Positions 1 to 12,579 of a DNA stretch of 64,000 nt are shown here, piece by piece. Position numbers and translations under genes: made by a program. This DNA is from Baylisascaris procyonis (taxonomy: Eukaryota > Nematoda > Chromadorea > Rhabditida > Ascarididae), in NCBI GenBank assembly GCA_037389465.1, contig JAZARR010000078.1, forward strand, positions 2,542,001-2,606,000. Reading direction: 5' to 3'. How positions within the stretch are numbered: position 1 is the first letter of the stretch; every line of letters begins with the position of its first letter. Below the pieces are notes generated by a model. The model was given only the letters and a program-made list of their open reading frames with translations. It made no database searches and was not told where the DNA came from.

Positions 1-1938
1 TAATTATATCGACTTAAAGGGACGTTATGCGACCGAAAAATAGCAAGCCAATTGAAATAAAAAGCGGGATGAAAAAACTGCCGTGGTGGACCCTTTGGCA
101 GCCATCGAGCCGTTCAATAATACACGGTTTTCCACACTGACGCATCCGCCATTCTTATCAAACGTTCTGTAAAACAAACACAAACCATTTCAGGAACCGC
201 CAATAAAAACAGTGAGTGATGCAGCAGAAGTCGCTGATCACCAATCCCTACCTTACTACTAATCAACTATCATTCTACTCTTATTTCAAGTGATAAGTGA
301 GGTGGCTATACCGGCCGTGGTTATCTGTACATCTTTAGTCTCGGGTAAGTCTCTATGATCTGTATCTACTCGTTGATTAACGTTTATAGATCATACAGAA
401 GCAGTAGGCGTGAGCGCCGTATTGCGCGGTCAAAACACATTATAGCAGTGGAATTTCATCCAAAACTGATAATCGATGATACCCTGGAGAGCATAAAAAC
501 GCCCCTAGTGACTGAACCCAGTACGACTGTAAAAGTGTCAATTTGTTTAACAATGGAATCAATTCTATCTCTCCAGAAAGTTTTTCTTAAAAACATTTAA
601 AGCTTTCAGAAATAAATTTGTATACAAGAAATAAAAAACAGAAATATAAGAAAACAACGAAATAAACGAAGAAAAAGAAGATATGAAAGTTGATGGTAAC
701 GCAAATAGAAAAACATAACGGCAGTAAAATATAATAATAATAACAACAATAATAATAAATAATAAGGCAACTAGGAAAGATCGAAAATGGTCAAAAAGTG
801 AGTTGATTAGACAGGACAATTTTTTTTTTTCTAGATAAGAAATTACATTATACTGCATTTTGCATTTCACCGAAAATGGCATTGCAATACAAACAAAAAA
901 AAAAAAAACACGAAGGGATACGTCTCAAAAGAATGGCCGAATTTTTATTGAAAAATTCTGACAAATAAGAACAGATAATACATCATAAATTAATGATTAC
1001 ACCCTGAAAATGAATTAAACCCGAATTAGTTCATCACAATGAAATGCAATCCAATATTGAATCATTGAAGTGATGAACGCCGAATGATGATTAGGATTAT
1101 CTCTATCTGATAAATGACATCAATAAGATACAAAAAGTGTGAAACTATTAACGTAGTGCACTATGCAAAGAGTTAAAAGAAATTTTGAAAACAAAAATAA
1201 TCTATAAAAATTCTCTCAGCTATTAGAGATGATTTCAACGATAAGAATTTCGGTCCCTTTAGTTACCTGTCCACTAATTGCTGCCATTTCGTTTTGGTTC
1301 CTCTTACCTATAAACTGTCTCTTTGCATCCCAATTTATCATTTCTTTCAGTTTTAGTTGGATATGTCGTAGGCTTTAATAGGTATCAATGCGCAACAGCA
1401 TCATAAATACCTATAAAATTGGTAATAAATAGCCAAACGACGATAGTGAAATCCCAGAAACATAAAACAACATAATTCAAATAGTTCAGCAGATTGAAAA
1501 TATCTTCGAAAATCTAATATAAGTCGTTTTTTAAGCCTTCAAAAAATATTGCAAAATATACGAACATAAAAATGGCTGACATGAATCTAATTATATAAGT
1601 AACGATCTATATAAAGGGCAATATAATCGAATTTTGTTCAATTCTTATACACATAAAGATCCGTGAGGCGAATTGATCGGCAACAATATAACGGAAAATA
1701 GACAAAGCGAATAAACAAACACCTATTACGTATGAATATCGAAAATGAAAACATACATAAGTACAAATGTAACATCCTATCAGGTGAGAGAGAGAACTGC
1801 TGATTAAATTGAACCCTCGACTTAGCACACTTGGCACTGATATCACTTATGGCATTTGACAAAAAATATGCAAAACCTAAAAATTCCACATCTAAAATGA
1901 TGCTGGCCTATCAGGCGTCTTAGGAAACACATCAATGC
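1..1938. other. Left edge, no gene supported
   Basis: AT-rich sequence left of the PINK1 stop codon. A good splice donor (GTAAGT) follows position 344, and an open stretch runs from an acceptor near 388 to a stop at 600. It encodes an Arg-rich segment followed by a bland one. The frames of the two pieces do not join without a stop, and I recognise neither. It could hold the end of a plus-strand gene from outside the window, but I cannot support one. Confidence 0.4.
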
Positions 1939-4900
1939 TTAGCTTGCCACATCGCGGTAGAAGTAGTCGAGCGCTGCGAAAATTTCTTTCCGATCCAGCC
2001 GGGCAAGAAAAGTTGCTCTCAACTGTAAACAGTATGACTTCAGTTGAACATGCAATAATATTTTGTCCCCCTTCCCCTCCCCAAAAAATGATATTTCTTC
2101 GTAAAGGCAAGAACAAATAACGTTGCTGTTGGATTTCCGGTTTGTCACTGAAAATTGCGAATTAAGCAACAAAGGTGAAAAGCGCACCTGCAGTTCAGCC
2201 GTACTAATAACTTTCCCTTCTAGACGTTTTGCAAGTATTGTCTCGGCAGCGTATAACATCGCCATTTCATCCAATTTTGCTTCAGCCTTCGATCCCAACT
2301 GCAATGACAAATTAAAGTAAAATAAAATTGTAGGGCCGAGCCAGGATGAAATCGGCCAAGAGCCTCCAACAAGTATAACCGATCTAGGTATGAAGTTGCT
2401 AAAGAAACAGTTCGTGCAAGATTCACACCTTTGTCCTCAGTATGGCATCATGAAAAATAATTATTGGAAGAAAGCAATCTCTTCCGTCCGCGCATAAGCC
2501 TCCTACTTAACCTTCATATCCTTTCTTCTTTAAATAAGGGCAAATTAACACGTCAAAAAGTTTCAATTATAAACACTGCTTCCAAAATCCAATTCACTCC
2601 TTTCGCAGAGGACATCAATCTCACCTATATTTGCTATGGTATTTGGGATATCCGAGGAAGAAAAGAATTAAAAACAGCGAAATTCACTTTGGTAAGACGC
2701 TTTCCTTTCCTACAAAAGCCTCCTCATTCAATGTAAAACGCCCACTGAACTTGATCTCTTCTTTTCCAAAACAATATGTGCAAAGGATGCTGTATTTATC
2801 AACATTTTTAATGCTCTTTTTTTACTGCCCCATGAGAATAAAACGTCCCAAGACGACCGTTCTAGCAATTAAAGTAGTATAAATGAACGAACTATGCGAA
2901 GCGTACGACTGATTACGTTCGTGAGTACACTTTTTCCGCATCCGACAATCGTTTCGTCGATTCCGCACTCGCTTAAAAACGAGCGTATATCGTCGCCGAA
3001 ACGAAACAAAGAAATACTCAAAACGTTTGCAGCCACTCGTGGATCTGGACGCTGAAACATTCTCTACCACATTAGAACGTCGACTTCACTGCTGGCAATA
3101 AATGCCTCGTCGTAAAATCCTCGGATCAACGATGATTATGAAATTTTTTCAAAAAATTTTTTGTAAAGGAAAACAGGTGAAACAAATCATCGAAGAAACC
3201 CTGGATAGAAGAGAGCATGGATCCTCAGACAATTTGAATATCTGTCCAACCGCAACGATGTAAATGAACAAAGGATTATCAGCAACAGAAGTGAAGATAT
3301 TTTCATGCGACACTGTTGCTCAGCTACAGCTTCAAATAATTCAACTCTTATCGCCTTTGCAATCTCGTTACCTCTAATCCATTTTACAGTATGCGATCTT
3401 GTTTCATATTACGTATTTTCCCCGTTATATTTCAATTATTACTATCAGTATTAACTTCAAAACGACTCATTCAACTGGAATCCTTGCATTTTGAAATCAA
3501 CATCTGAAGGATAAGTCGAATTGCGTCAATACCCAAATACCCAAAAGTTCCTCAAGAGTTAGCAACACCAAGCAACCTTAGCCTCATTACTGCTGGCCAT
3601 TCTAAATTGCTCCTATCTTCTTCCTCAAAAATCCCAAAATTCAAGAAAAAAACTCCCAAAGCAGACGAAACCTTTGCAGGATCACGCCACAGCATATCCT
3701 TAATAAGCGCTTTGATGGCATAATGAACTCTCGTTGGCAATTTTGGCAGCTCACACTCAATATAGTCACAACTCTTCATACGACTGTAGAAAGGATTCGA
3801 TCTGAAAACGTTGACTAGTTGGTAAACAGCCTATCGTTTTTTGTTTTTTTTTTTGTATTCTAGGGTAGTAAGTGTTGTTTCTGAATTATCAATGCTTCGA
3901 AAGTATAGAAAACAATTAAAAAGTCTCACAAACTCCGCCTTTGTGACTAAGGCGGAGTTTGTGAGACTTTTTATATAGTTTGTGAGAATATTTAAAATCT
4001 GCCAGTTTTTCACTGCGTTGCAGATAAATATATCCAGACGCATTCAGATATTTTGGTAGCCAATTTACACAGACAAGAGTGAACAAGCTTCTTGTGGAGG
4101 ACTCTTAGTTGTGTGAGGCCTAAAAGACACAGTTTGGCATGTCACTCAATGCGCCTCGAAGATCATATCAAGAGAACCAGGATCATGCCGTAGCCTCGCA
4201 GTATGACAAGTGCGGCTGGAAGGGTCGCTGGGGATTTCAAAACCAGCGTTCTTGATGGCTCTCCAGGGCCTTTTCAAATGCCCACGCTATTCTTGCCTCT
4301 GTGATAGTGGTGACACCAATGCGCACTAAAACAGGCGGTACTGCCATCGGCGGAACGAGTCCCTGATGGAGAGAAAGGATTTCAAGCGGAAGCCGCTGGC
4401 CAGCTCCCGGAGGATGCTAATGTTCAAGTGAGGCACTCATGAGATCCGAATGGTTCTAGCTCAAGAAGACGATGTCGTGAGAAAAAGTAAGCTCCCTCAA
4501 CAAGTCAAGTTAAGTGGGCACGACGCTGTTAGGGAATCCAGAAAAATTCAGAAAAAGGTTTGGAAAATTCGGAAACAAAAGCTGATGAGGCTTGTTGGGA
4601 AAGCTTCTTTTTACTTCCATGATAAAATATACAAAGAACTGGAAGTCGAATAAAATAAATAATCAAATATATGCATTGTATAGAACGCAATTAATTGAAC
4701 AGGCATAATAGGAAGTAGAGAAACGAATTATTATTACAATGTTAAGTGGCATAAGGCACTCGCCGATGACATCTACTCACAAGTGATCGACGACGGTCTA
4801 TCTGACGATATATCGCCTAAGTTCACTTTTTGTTCTAGCTCAAACTTAACTTGCCTCTAACGAAACAACAGTGTGAAGCTATCACCATAATGAACGCGGA

Positions 4901-7900
4901 AACAAACGTCATACTCCTTGAGACAGAAATTCAGAAAAATCCGCCTTTCAAATAACCAAACTGCGGCAATAATTGTACACTCATCCTCCGTGCCTCGTAT
5001 TTGCAAAGCTTATCTATACAAGAGTTAGAATCGAACAAATGCACGACAAACTCTTTCCTCTCTTACGAGATTCTGAGCATTTTCTTCATCAGCATTTCTA
5101 TGTCCTTGAGGGAGAGGAATAGTGTTTGTTCCTTTTGCACTCTCCCATATCATACTTTAAAATGTTTATTCCCGGTTTCCTTAAATAATAAAACGAGCCA
5201 ATCTTTTATATCAATTTTCAGCTATAATAGAGTAAATTAAGTGTACCTAGTGCACATCTCGTATCCAAGAGTTGCACAAGCCCATAAATCAGCCATACGA
5301 AAATCGACTATTTGTCCTGGACCGGGAGATGCACAGCGGATCTGAATATCTAAACATCGTTTTTAGCAGTATTATTCATTCTGCTTACCGCTCTTTTCAG
5401 AACGAAAAACAAATTGCAATTTTCAAGGCATACAAATTCGCCCCTGTCACTGACGAGCACTTCTAGTTTAGTTAGCGTTATAATTTAATGATGCAAAACA
5501 ACTTTCTCAAATAACTACTTACTTACACATTCTGCTTTGATTCAATAATCCTCTATTTCATATTACATCCTGATTTTCATAATTTCTCTCATGAACCCTT
5601 TCAGATCAATAATCAGCGGATGTGACGATTCCTACTTCGCTCTTCACTTTTGGTTTCGGCAACGCTGATATACAACTTTTTGAAGCTGAGACTTTGGAAA
5701 CACGAACAAATTTCTAACAAATCACCTTTCCATTCAATTACGAAAATTAATGTAATGCGAGAAATGTAGTCGTAGCAATGCTTTGTAATGAGTCGCATTA
5801 CAACTGTTCAAAATCTCTTCTCCCTCTTAAACTGCTATCATAAGAACCTTCACAAAACAAGACCGGAAAATTTTCAAAGCGTTGACTAAGATGGATGTCA
5901 TTTCATAAAGAAATCAAACAAAATAAGCTTTAAAAAAGGTAAACTATAAAAATGCAAACCTCAGGCGCTCTTAGAGCCAAATTCCCACCAAGATCGACTG
6001 TATCGTCTGGGTAGGAAACCACCCATGTACCCGTAGCCAGAGCGCAGCCAAAATCACTCAAGACCAAGTGCGGAACTTCTTCTGTAAAGCACCTCCGACA
6101 AGATAAATCAAGATTCATCCCACCGGAGTCAGCCATGACTCAGCCAGTTTCCAAACTGCTACTACTGAAGACATATTCGCCCTGAACTTAGAAGAGACAC
6201 TTAAGTCCGGAGCGAACGAGAAGAAAACTCATGAGCTTCAGGTTTGCGATTGATACCACAAATGGTTGCGGATGCTAAAAAAGAGGATAGAAAGCAACCC
6301 CGAAACCGCGTTGAAGCTACAACTCCGTGCTAATTTCAGCATAAATATGGGCCCGACCTCAACCCAGAGGGAGTAGCCTTTGAATTGCAATCACAAAGAA
6401 AAGCATCAGTAATCAAAAGCATATTTCCCAGGCAAAAAATACCCCGATGAAGTTTGATACAACACTGGCGAGTGTTAAGTAGGAACCCTATGCAAGAAAA
6501 GAAATAATGGTTTTCCTTTCAAAGATCAGATCCAATTGAATATTCCCATTTCTCAATCCAATTTAGCGTCGTTCGCCACTGGCGAAAGGAACTGCTGCCA
6601 CAGTAGAGCGCAATCACGGCTGAACCTGAGTTGAACCTAAAAGGCTAACTTATTTCTACTGCTCGACGAATAAAACAAAACAACAAACCAGGATAATCAA
6701 AATCGAGTAGGACATTGTCCGATTTCATGTCACGATGACTGATCGTATGCTCATACAAGAAGACGATCGCTTCAAGCAATTGACCAAACATTACCCGCGC
6801 AGTCCAATAGTTGCGTTTCATCGTAAGCACATACTCTCGCAATGTCATCCGATACCTAAACATCGTCTACTCTACCATCAGCAACATAAACACTAATAAA
6901 GATGTGTACAACAGAACAGCTAATACCGCAGGCTATATCATGCATAGGATTCAACTCAATCCACTTCTCACATCAACTGAAAATTTCTGAGATGAGTGCT
7001 CTATCAATAACCTGCGATAAATTAATCAGCTTCCTCAGCGGAAGGCAATTTCCAGTTGGGATGAGTGCCTATTTAGATCCACAATTTGCTTACTGAATTA
7101 AAAACACGATTAGTTCAGCAATAAGAACCAAAAGTGCATATTATGAATGCTCGATAGAATCTAACTTAGATCCGCTAATTATAAAAACTTCTGTATGAAA
7201 ACTCTGAGGTAGAAGAACAATTAAGCAAATACTACGCCACCCTACCGCAATAAGTGTATTTTATTTTGCTGACAAGAACTACCTCGGTGTGAATCGCATC
7301 TGCCGCAGTGCCCATCTATCATTCCTCCACGAATCCCTCTTCAACCATAGCGTACCTGCACAATCATTTCATCCAACCACTAAACCACTTGATAGTTCAT
7401 GCTCGCACACACTTTAACAAATACAAAAAATACAAAAACGATCCAAACAGAAGTTACACTCTCCACATTAGCTATAGAAATAGAAATGAAAAAAAAAAAG
7501 ATTTTGCAGTTGCGCATCTCCCATTTTTTTTTCAGACGTTCACGTTGTTTCTTTGCTGCCTTCATTTTCTCTACCTTTTATATTCCACATTTCCTTCATT
7601 GCTCCACTGGACAAATATACGAGCACAAGTAATTTATTATAATTAATAATGCACATTTCTCATCTTGACATTTCTGGCAACAGTTTTTTAGCATTACTAG
7701 GTATAGCTGATTTTTATTTCTCGAAACACCAATACTCGAACTGACCTCGGAGAGAAAGAGTGGGGAATGTGAGCAAGTTGGAGAGGTCATTCACGCATGG
7801 TCACCCCACTAGTTCACTTGTAACACCGATACGTCGAGAAAGTTGAGCAAGACGTTTCTTGGAATAGCATGAGACTGCTGTCGGCGATGAATCCAAACCA

Positions 7901-10900
7901 ATTCAAGATGCACAACTAATATTTAATTATTTACAACTCAAAGAGAGGAGTGATCATTAAGAATTCAAAGGGAGGAATGACCATTAAGGATCCAAAAAGA
8001 GGAATGACCACTACCAACTCATGTAGAATGACCATCAACAATTGAAGATGAAGAATGGTGAACAAAAAAAAAAGAGACAAACAAACCTTTTCATGACAAT
8101 AAATAGTGTCCTCGGCTCCTCAATGATAAGTTCATAGAAGTTTGCATTGGGCAACGCTTCCGGATACAGTGATCGCGCATCTGCCAAAATTGGCATTCGA
8201 TCCGTAAACGCCGTATAAATTTTGATAATATTCGGATGTGAGCGAGGTAACGTTCTCAATCTGCAACTTACAGATATAAATTCTTAATTCTATACTTGAA
8301 AAAAAAACAACTATTTTAGTTGTAATATTCAACAAAATAAACCATTTTGATAAATACCGAGATTATGATGCTAAATTTGGCTTTTATGTATAAATTTCTC
8401 TAGTATTTGCTACTTTAATATAAGGGAAATTATTGACGAATGAAATATATTATTAATAAAATAACAGAGAATATTGGAAGAAATTAATGGATGCTAGTTT
8501 TCAATAGATCCGCATATTTATAGCAACGATCACAACAATATCATCGATGTTATATATTGTCACAGTCTCAGGAATTCTAAATTTAATTGCATACTCATTT
8601 GTGCAATGTACGATGCTAAATATATAAGTCAAACGGAACTGAGGAGACTATAGTGGAAATATTCTGTGCTAAAGTATTGCTGAAAGGAATAGCAGAGAGG
8701 AAAAAATAACATCAAACATCACAGAAGAAGGGATCGAAATACCGATACGATTAGCTAATTTTGCGACAAACATTATATACGAAACGTTCATAGGCTCGAA
8801 TTTTAAATTTCTGTGAATTGATGCACTGATATAAGCAAAAAAAAGTATTGTAAAATATTGGCTATATTGCCCTACAAGATTTGAAATGTAATGCATAACT
8901 GCAGAGTGCGAAAGAACAAATAAGAAAGTCAAACTGCCGTGCACAAAACAACAAGATAAAACCAACGTAGGTAAACGTCCTTTGAGGAGACGATTCGCAT
9001 CGACAAGAGGTATCAATTCTGAACCCATATCAGCCCATAAATAACGCTCAGGTGCATCGAACTGATAGTTAAACATTATTTTCAATGCCAATGGATAAGC
9101 CTATAAAAGACCCATCAATTCGGAATAAAATACAGGCGAATGAGACGGCTAACAATTTCGACTTCCACCTCAACTTACCAGCGACCGCATGAGAAGACAT
9201 TGGCTATTTGCATTAAACAATGCAAAATCTCAAAGATCAAAGTTTTCCCTACAAGCAGTTTCCGGCAAACTTTCTTGAAAGAGAGATTAGAGATTGCGAA
9301 ACTAGAAAAAAGTGCATAAATGGGTGATCACTAACAATCAGCGGATCCTTGGTACGTTCAATGAGGGTAGTGTGTTGTTGCTGATCAACCGATGAGGTGG
9401 TTGCCGCTTTGTCACAACATTCATTGCTTGTCCGTAAACATAATTCATAAACGGCTGCATGACAACCACATGCTATATTGCTGCCTGAAATGACCACAAA
9501 TAGGAAGAATTTGTTAGAACAACATCGGGATCCCCATCTACCTCTACAAAGAATCTGAATCTGAAAGTCAGAATAATCTCAGCTCCAATCAATGAACTTA
9601 ATGTTCCAACGAACTGCTAGAAATAGACAAATTATGGAATCTTTTAAAATGAGTTTTGATGTTTGCATCACTCATATCTGTCATAAGCGAAACAATTTAC
9701 GGCTCAGGTTTATTTAATCCTACAAAACTTCATCATCTTTCGCTAATCGTCCATACAGTAAGCAAATATCTTTATGCCTTGTGATTGCTATTAGAGTGAA
9801 ATATGAAATAAAACTTGCAAAAATGCAAAACTAAGGTTTAAAAAATGAAATAAAACAATGGTTACGAGACTATCCATGACGAGTTTAAATAACCTATTGC
9901 AATAAAGCAAGGATTTTACACCAGCATTCATTTAACAAAGTAAATAAACCTTGCAAAAACAGAGGTTAAAAATTCACCAATTTCATATGCGTCTAATCTT
10001 CCGGGAAGTTCAACCTCCATTAAACTTGGATTGTAACGAATGTTTACAAGAAATAACTCCTGCAAAGCAAACAAATATTCACAACAGCCAAGATCATAAA
10101 TTTATTGCATAAAACATTTGAAAAACAATAAAACTAATTGTTTTTTTTTTTTTGGAACGAGATAGAGGAGGTCTGCTCTAGTGGGTTATGCGCCTAAGTT
10201 GAAATATATTTATTAGAGTGCAAAAACAAAAATTAAGGTTTGAATTTGAAACCGAAGTAGAAAAAACACCTAACAGCATAAAGTAAAGCTTAAATGATGT
10301 GTGCAGCAAAGAAATCGACGCCGTATTAATTATATGTCTCAATTTACTTGTTCGTTTGTGAATAACTTATTAATTTTAATGGTACTCATTCGGTGTGTTT
10401 ATTCGTTCAATAATCTAGTCAAATAATGAATGTGGAAAATTTTATGAATATTCAGGAGAGTTTTGTTAACGTCCCTCACGTACGACGGACAGATGGAGAA
10501 AAAATTAGGCTTCATTGGGTACTTTCACGTATCGACGAAGAAAGACTCACTTTAATTCTCTCGATAGGTCTTTTTGGTCGCCGTCGAATCAGGAATGCTC
10601 TGAAACGACGATGATCGTGGGGCGAAGTGCTAAATCGGATCCGATTATGGTCAAGAGTTGAGAACGGACGCACGAATGCTCGTGCATTTACACCGCGCAG
10701 AATCGCTCGAAACTGAAAATAATAGCATGCTCAGTTATAACTGTTTATTGAATTTTTTCGACGTAACATTCCCCGAACTTTCGGCCATTCCCCGAAGCCT
10801 CATTGTGGGCAATCTAATCCCAACAGCACAACAGAAACTCGGTGGATTTGTAAATGACTGATCAGTACTTGAAGAATCCTATCATCCACCTCATAGTGGG

Positions 10901-11226
10901 CGGTACCAACCATCGTGAAAACGTTGAAAAAATTTCGCAACTCCTTATGCAACGGTTTGTAGACCGACGGAATTTAAAAGCAGTCAAGAGCAGTATATAT
11001 CTGATAGTACAGAATTGCCAAAAATAAATAAATAAAAATGTACCACATAAACAATTCCATTCGATGAAGATGATCTCGAAAGAATATTTCGCGCATACGA
11101 TAGCGCCTCCGGGCTGTATCTCACCAGGCGTGGTGCAAGTCTTTGTGCAGCACCCATACTACGGATCCGTAAGTATATCTGCTTACCCAACCACCATGCA
11201 CCACGACCATACCGTCGGAACGACAT
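1939..11226 (-). CDS. pink-1: PINK1, mitochondrial Ser/Thr kinase (13 exons)
   Basis: PINK1 phosphorylates ubiquitin and Parkin on damaged mitochondria to start mitophagy. Exons, 5' to 3': 11226-11053, 10712-10551, 10059-9978, 9484-9336, 9100-8967, 8260-8087, 6855-6689, 6081-5960, 5341-5247, 3801-3672, 3051-2929 (or to 2947), 2298-2188, 2022-1939. All phases agree and give about 568 aa (human: 581). The first 60 residues are Arg-rich and nearly free of acids, as in a mitochondrial presequence. The kinase domain shows the nucleotide loop (residues 143-152), Lys196 in YPLALK, HRD at 332-334, Asn339, DFG at 357-359 and the APE motif. NPFY precedes the PINK1-specific C-terminal extension, which contains RVAANVL and AAETILAKRL. 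The ATG at 11226 is the first in-frame Met. The donor of exon 11 is ambiguous by six codons. Oddities: the first loop Gly is Ala144, and no transmembrane helix is evident. Confidence 0.94.
3919..3973. repeat. Perfect inverted repeat, 24-bp arms, 7-nt loop
   Basis: Positions 3919-3942 and 3950-3973 are exact reverse complements around the loop 3943-3949. The stem is GC-rich in its inner half and ends in A/T runs. It lies in the PINK1 intron between exons 5341-5247 and 3801-3672, about 120 nt from the acceptor of the next exon. The transcript would fold into a stable hairpin on either strand. It could be a young miniature inverted-repeat element or a small-RNA precursor; nothing else in the sequence decides which. 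Confidence 0.9.
4085..4445. repeat. GC-richer island inside a PINK1 intron, probable interspersed repeat
   Basis: About 360 nt inside an otherwise AT-rich intron change abruptly to a balanced, CpG-containing composition, with stops in all frames I read. No terminal repeats were seen. The abrupt composition change suggests an old mobile-element insertion, but I recognise no family. Confidence 0.3.
7933..8040. repeat. Degenerate tandem repeat, about 27-nt unit, 4 copies
   Basis: Four imperfect copies of a unit with the core GAGGAATGACCATTAA lie head to tail in the PINK1 intron between exons 8260-8087 and 6855-6689. The copies diverge progressively, the last being the most degraded. The array ends about 45 nt past the 3' end of exon 8260-8087. 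Confidence 0.7.
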
Positions 11227-12493
11227 CCCTCAATAACGAAAATCACGCGACGGGGACAGACAGCACTGAATAAAAGCGGGTAAAATGAGACTGCAGACGA
11301 AACGAGAGAAGTAAAACGGGGTCTGCCGAAAGTCTTTTCATGTAACAGAACCATAACAACTACGGAAGAGGGTAAGGCTTACGTCCACCGACGACCTTCA
11401 AAACTGAGCAAAAGAGCCTAACTGAAGGAATCCAAGTTAGAAAATCTGAATAAAGGCCCAGTTGACCGCGTTTGGCGGTTGAGTTCCTATCTTTTTCACT
11501 GAGTTCAAGTTCGTAAGTAAGACGGAGCGAGCGGTTGACATGAGTAGCTGCACGAGGTAGTTTGGAATATCTCCACAATGCAGTACTCAGTAAAATTCTT
11601 CGAGAATCGATTCTTCCAGAATCAGCACTGAGAACAACACCGAAAAAATGATGAACAGAGTTGCTAATTTCTTACCCATTCTTGGCAGCAGGTTCTACAC
11701 GTTGAACTCTATCGTACTAACCTGTATTGGTACCAGGTTTAAACCGTCGAGTGGTAATAAAGACATATGCCTAGGTGCGTATAGGTAAGTAGGTTTGTAA
11801 GGAGCACACAGGTAGACACCTGTGCACATATACATATACTTCGACATGATCGACTTACATCCTCACAAAGCGCTTCTGTTGACTCATTAAAAAATTCACA
11901 ATAAAAGTGTTGTTGAGATGGAAAGGTGCTTCAAATTAAAGTTCTACCTGAATCTGCGAATTTGTGGATTTCGTCGTGAAACATTTAGGAGAGGAACTAA
12001 AACTGCAATCAATTCTGATATAAATGTGTCGAGATTTTTAATATGTGAGTTAGAGATTTTTTTGGTTATAATCAATAGTTTCTATTCGTTTTGTTGAATA
12101 CAAAAAGCGTAAATGCTATTAGAGTAGGTTGGTAGTGAAGTTTTAACGATGTATTCACCAGTTACTTATTGATAAAATTGGTATTTTATTCGTGAAATTT
12201 GAAAAATTCGAACATCGATGAAATCCAAATATGTATATTTGCACACAAATTGCACATCTCAATGTGCTTTTTCGAGAACACTATTATAAATCGTTCGAAA
12301 TGTTGACTTATTCATCCCAATGCGGCATATTTTTCACGATTAATGCCCAATATGAGTGTTATCGAAGAAATTGCTGGATATTCCAATAAGATTTATTATT
12401 AATTTCCATATTTGGAGAAAGCCGTCAGCGGAGAATTCGTAGCAGTCTATCATTTCAAAAGAGAAACCACTGCAACAAAAAAGAGCAAATCAA
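11227..12493. other. Intergenic: PINK1 upstream region and 3' side of Cys-rich gene A
   Basis: No coding exon supported. PINK1 reads leftward from 11226, so its promoter should lie here. A short inverted repeat sits around 11808-11824. No clear TATA box or trans-splice site could be assigned. Confidence 0.5.
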
Positions 12494-12499
12494 TTTATT
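12494..12499 (-). other. Candidate polyadenylation signal of Cys-rich gene A
   Basis: AATAAA on the minus strand, about 80 nt downstream of the stop codon at 12580, the usual spacing for a short nematode 3' UTR. Confidence 0.5.
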
Positions 12500-12579
12500 G
12501 TTCATCGTTCATAATAGCAACATAAAATACAACAACTTAATTCGTGTGAAATTCGTTTTTCTATGTGAGAAGCAATCAA

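Noticed and set aside
10426..10614. Plus-strand frame opposite PINK1 exon 2
   Set aside because: The minus-strand frame encodes PINK1 in phase with its neighbours; this is its shadow.
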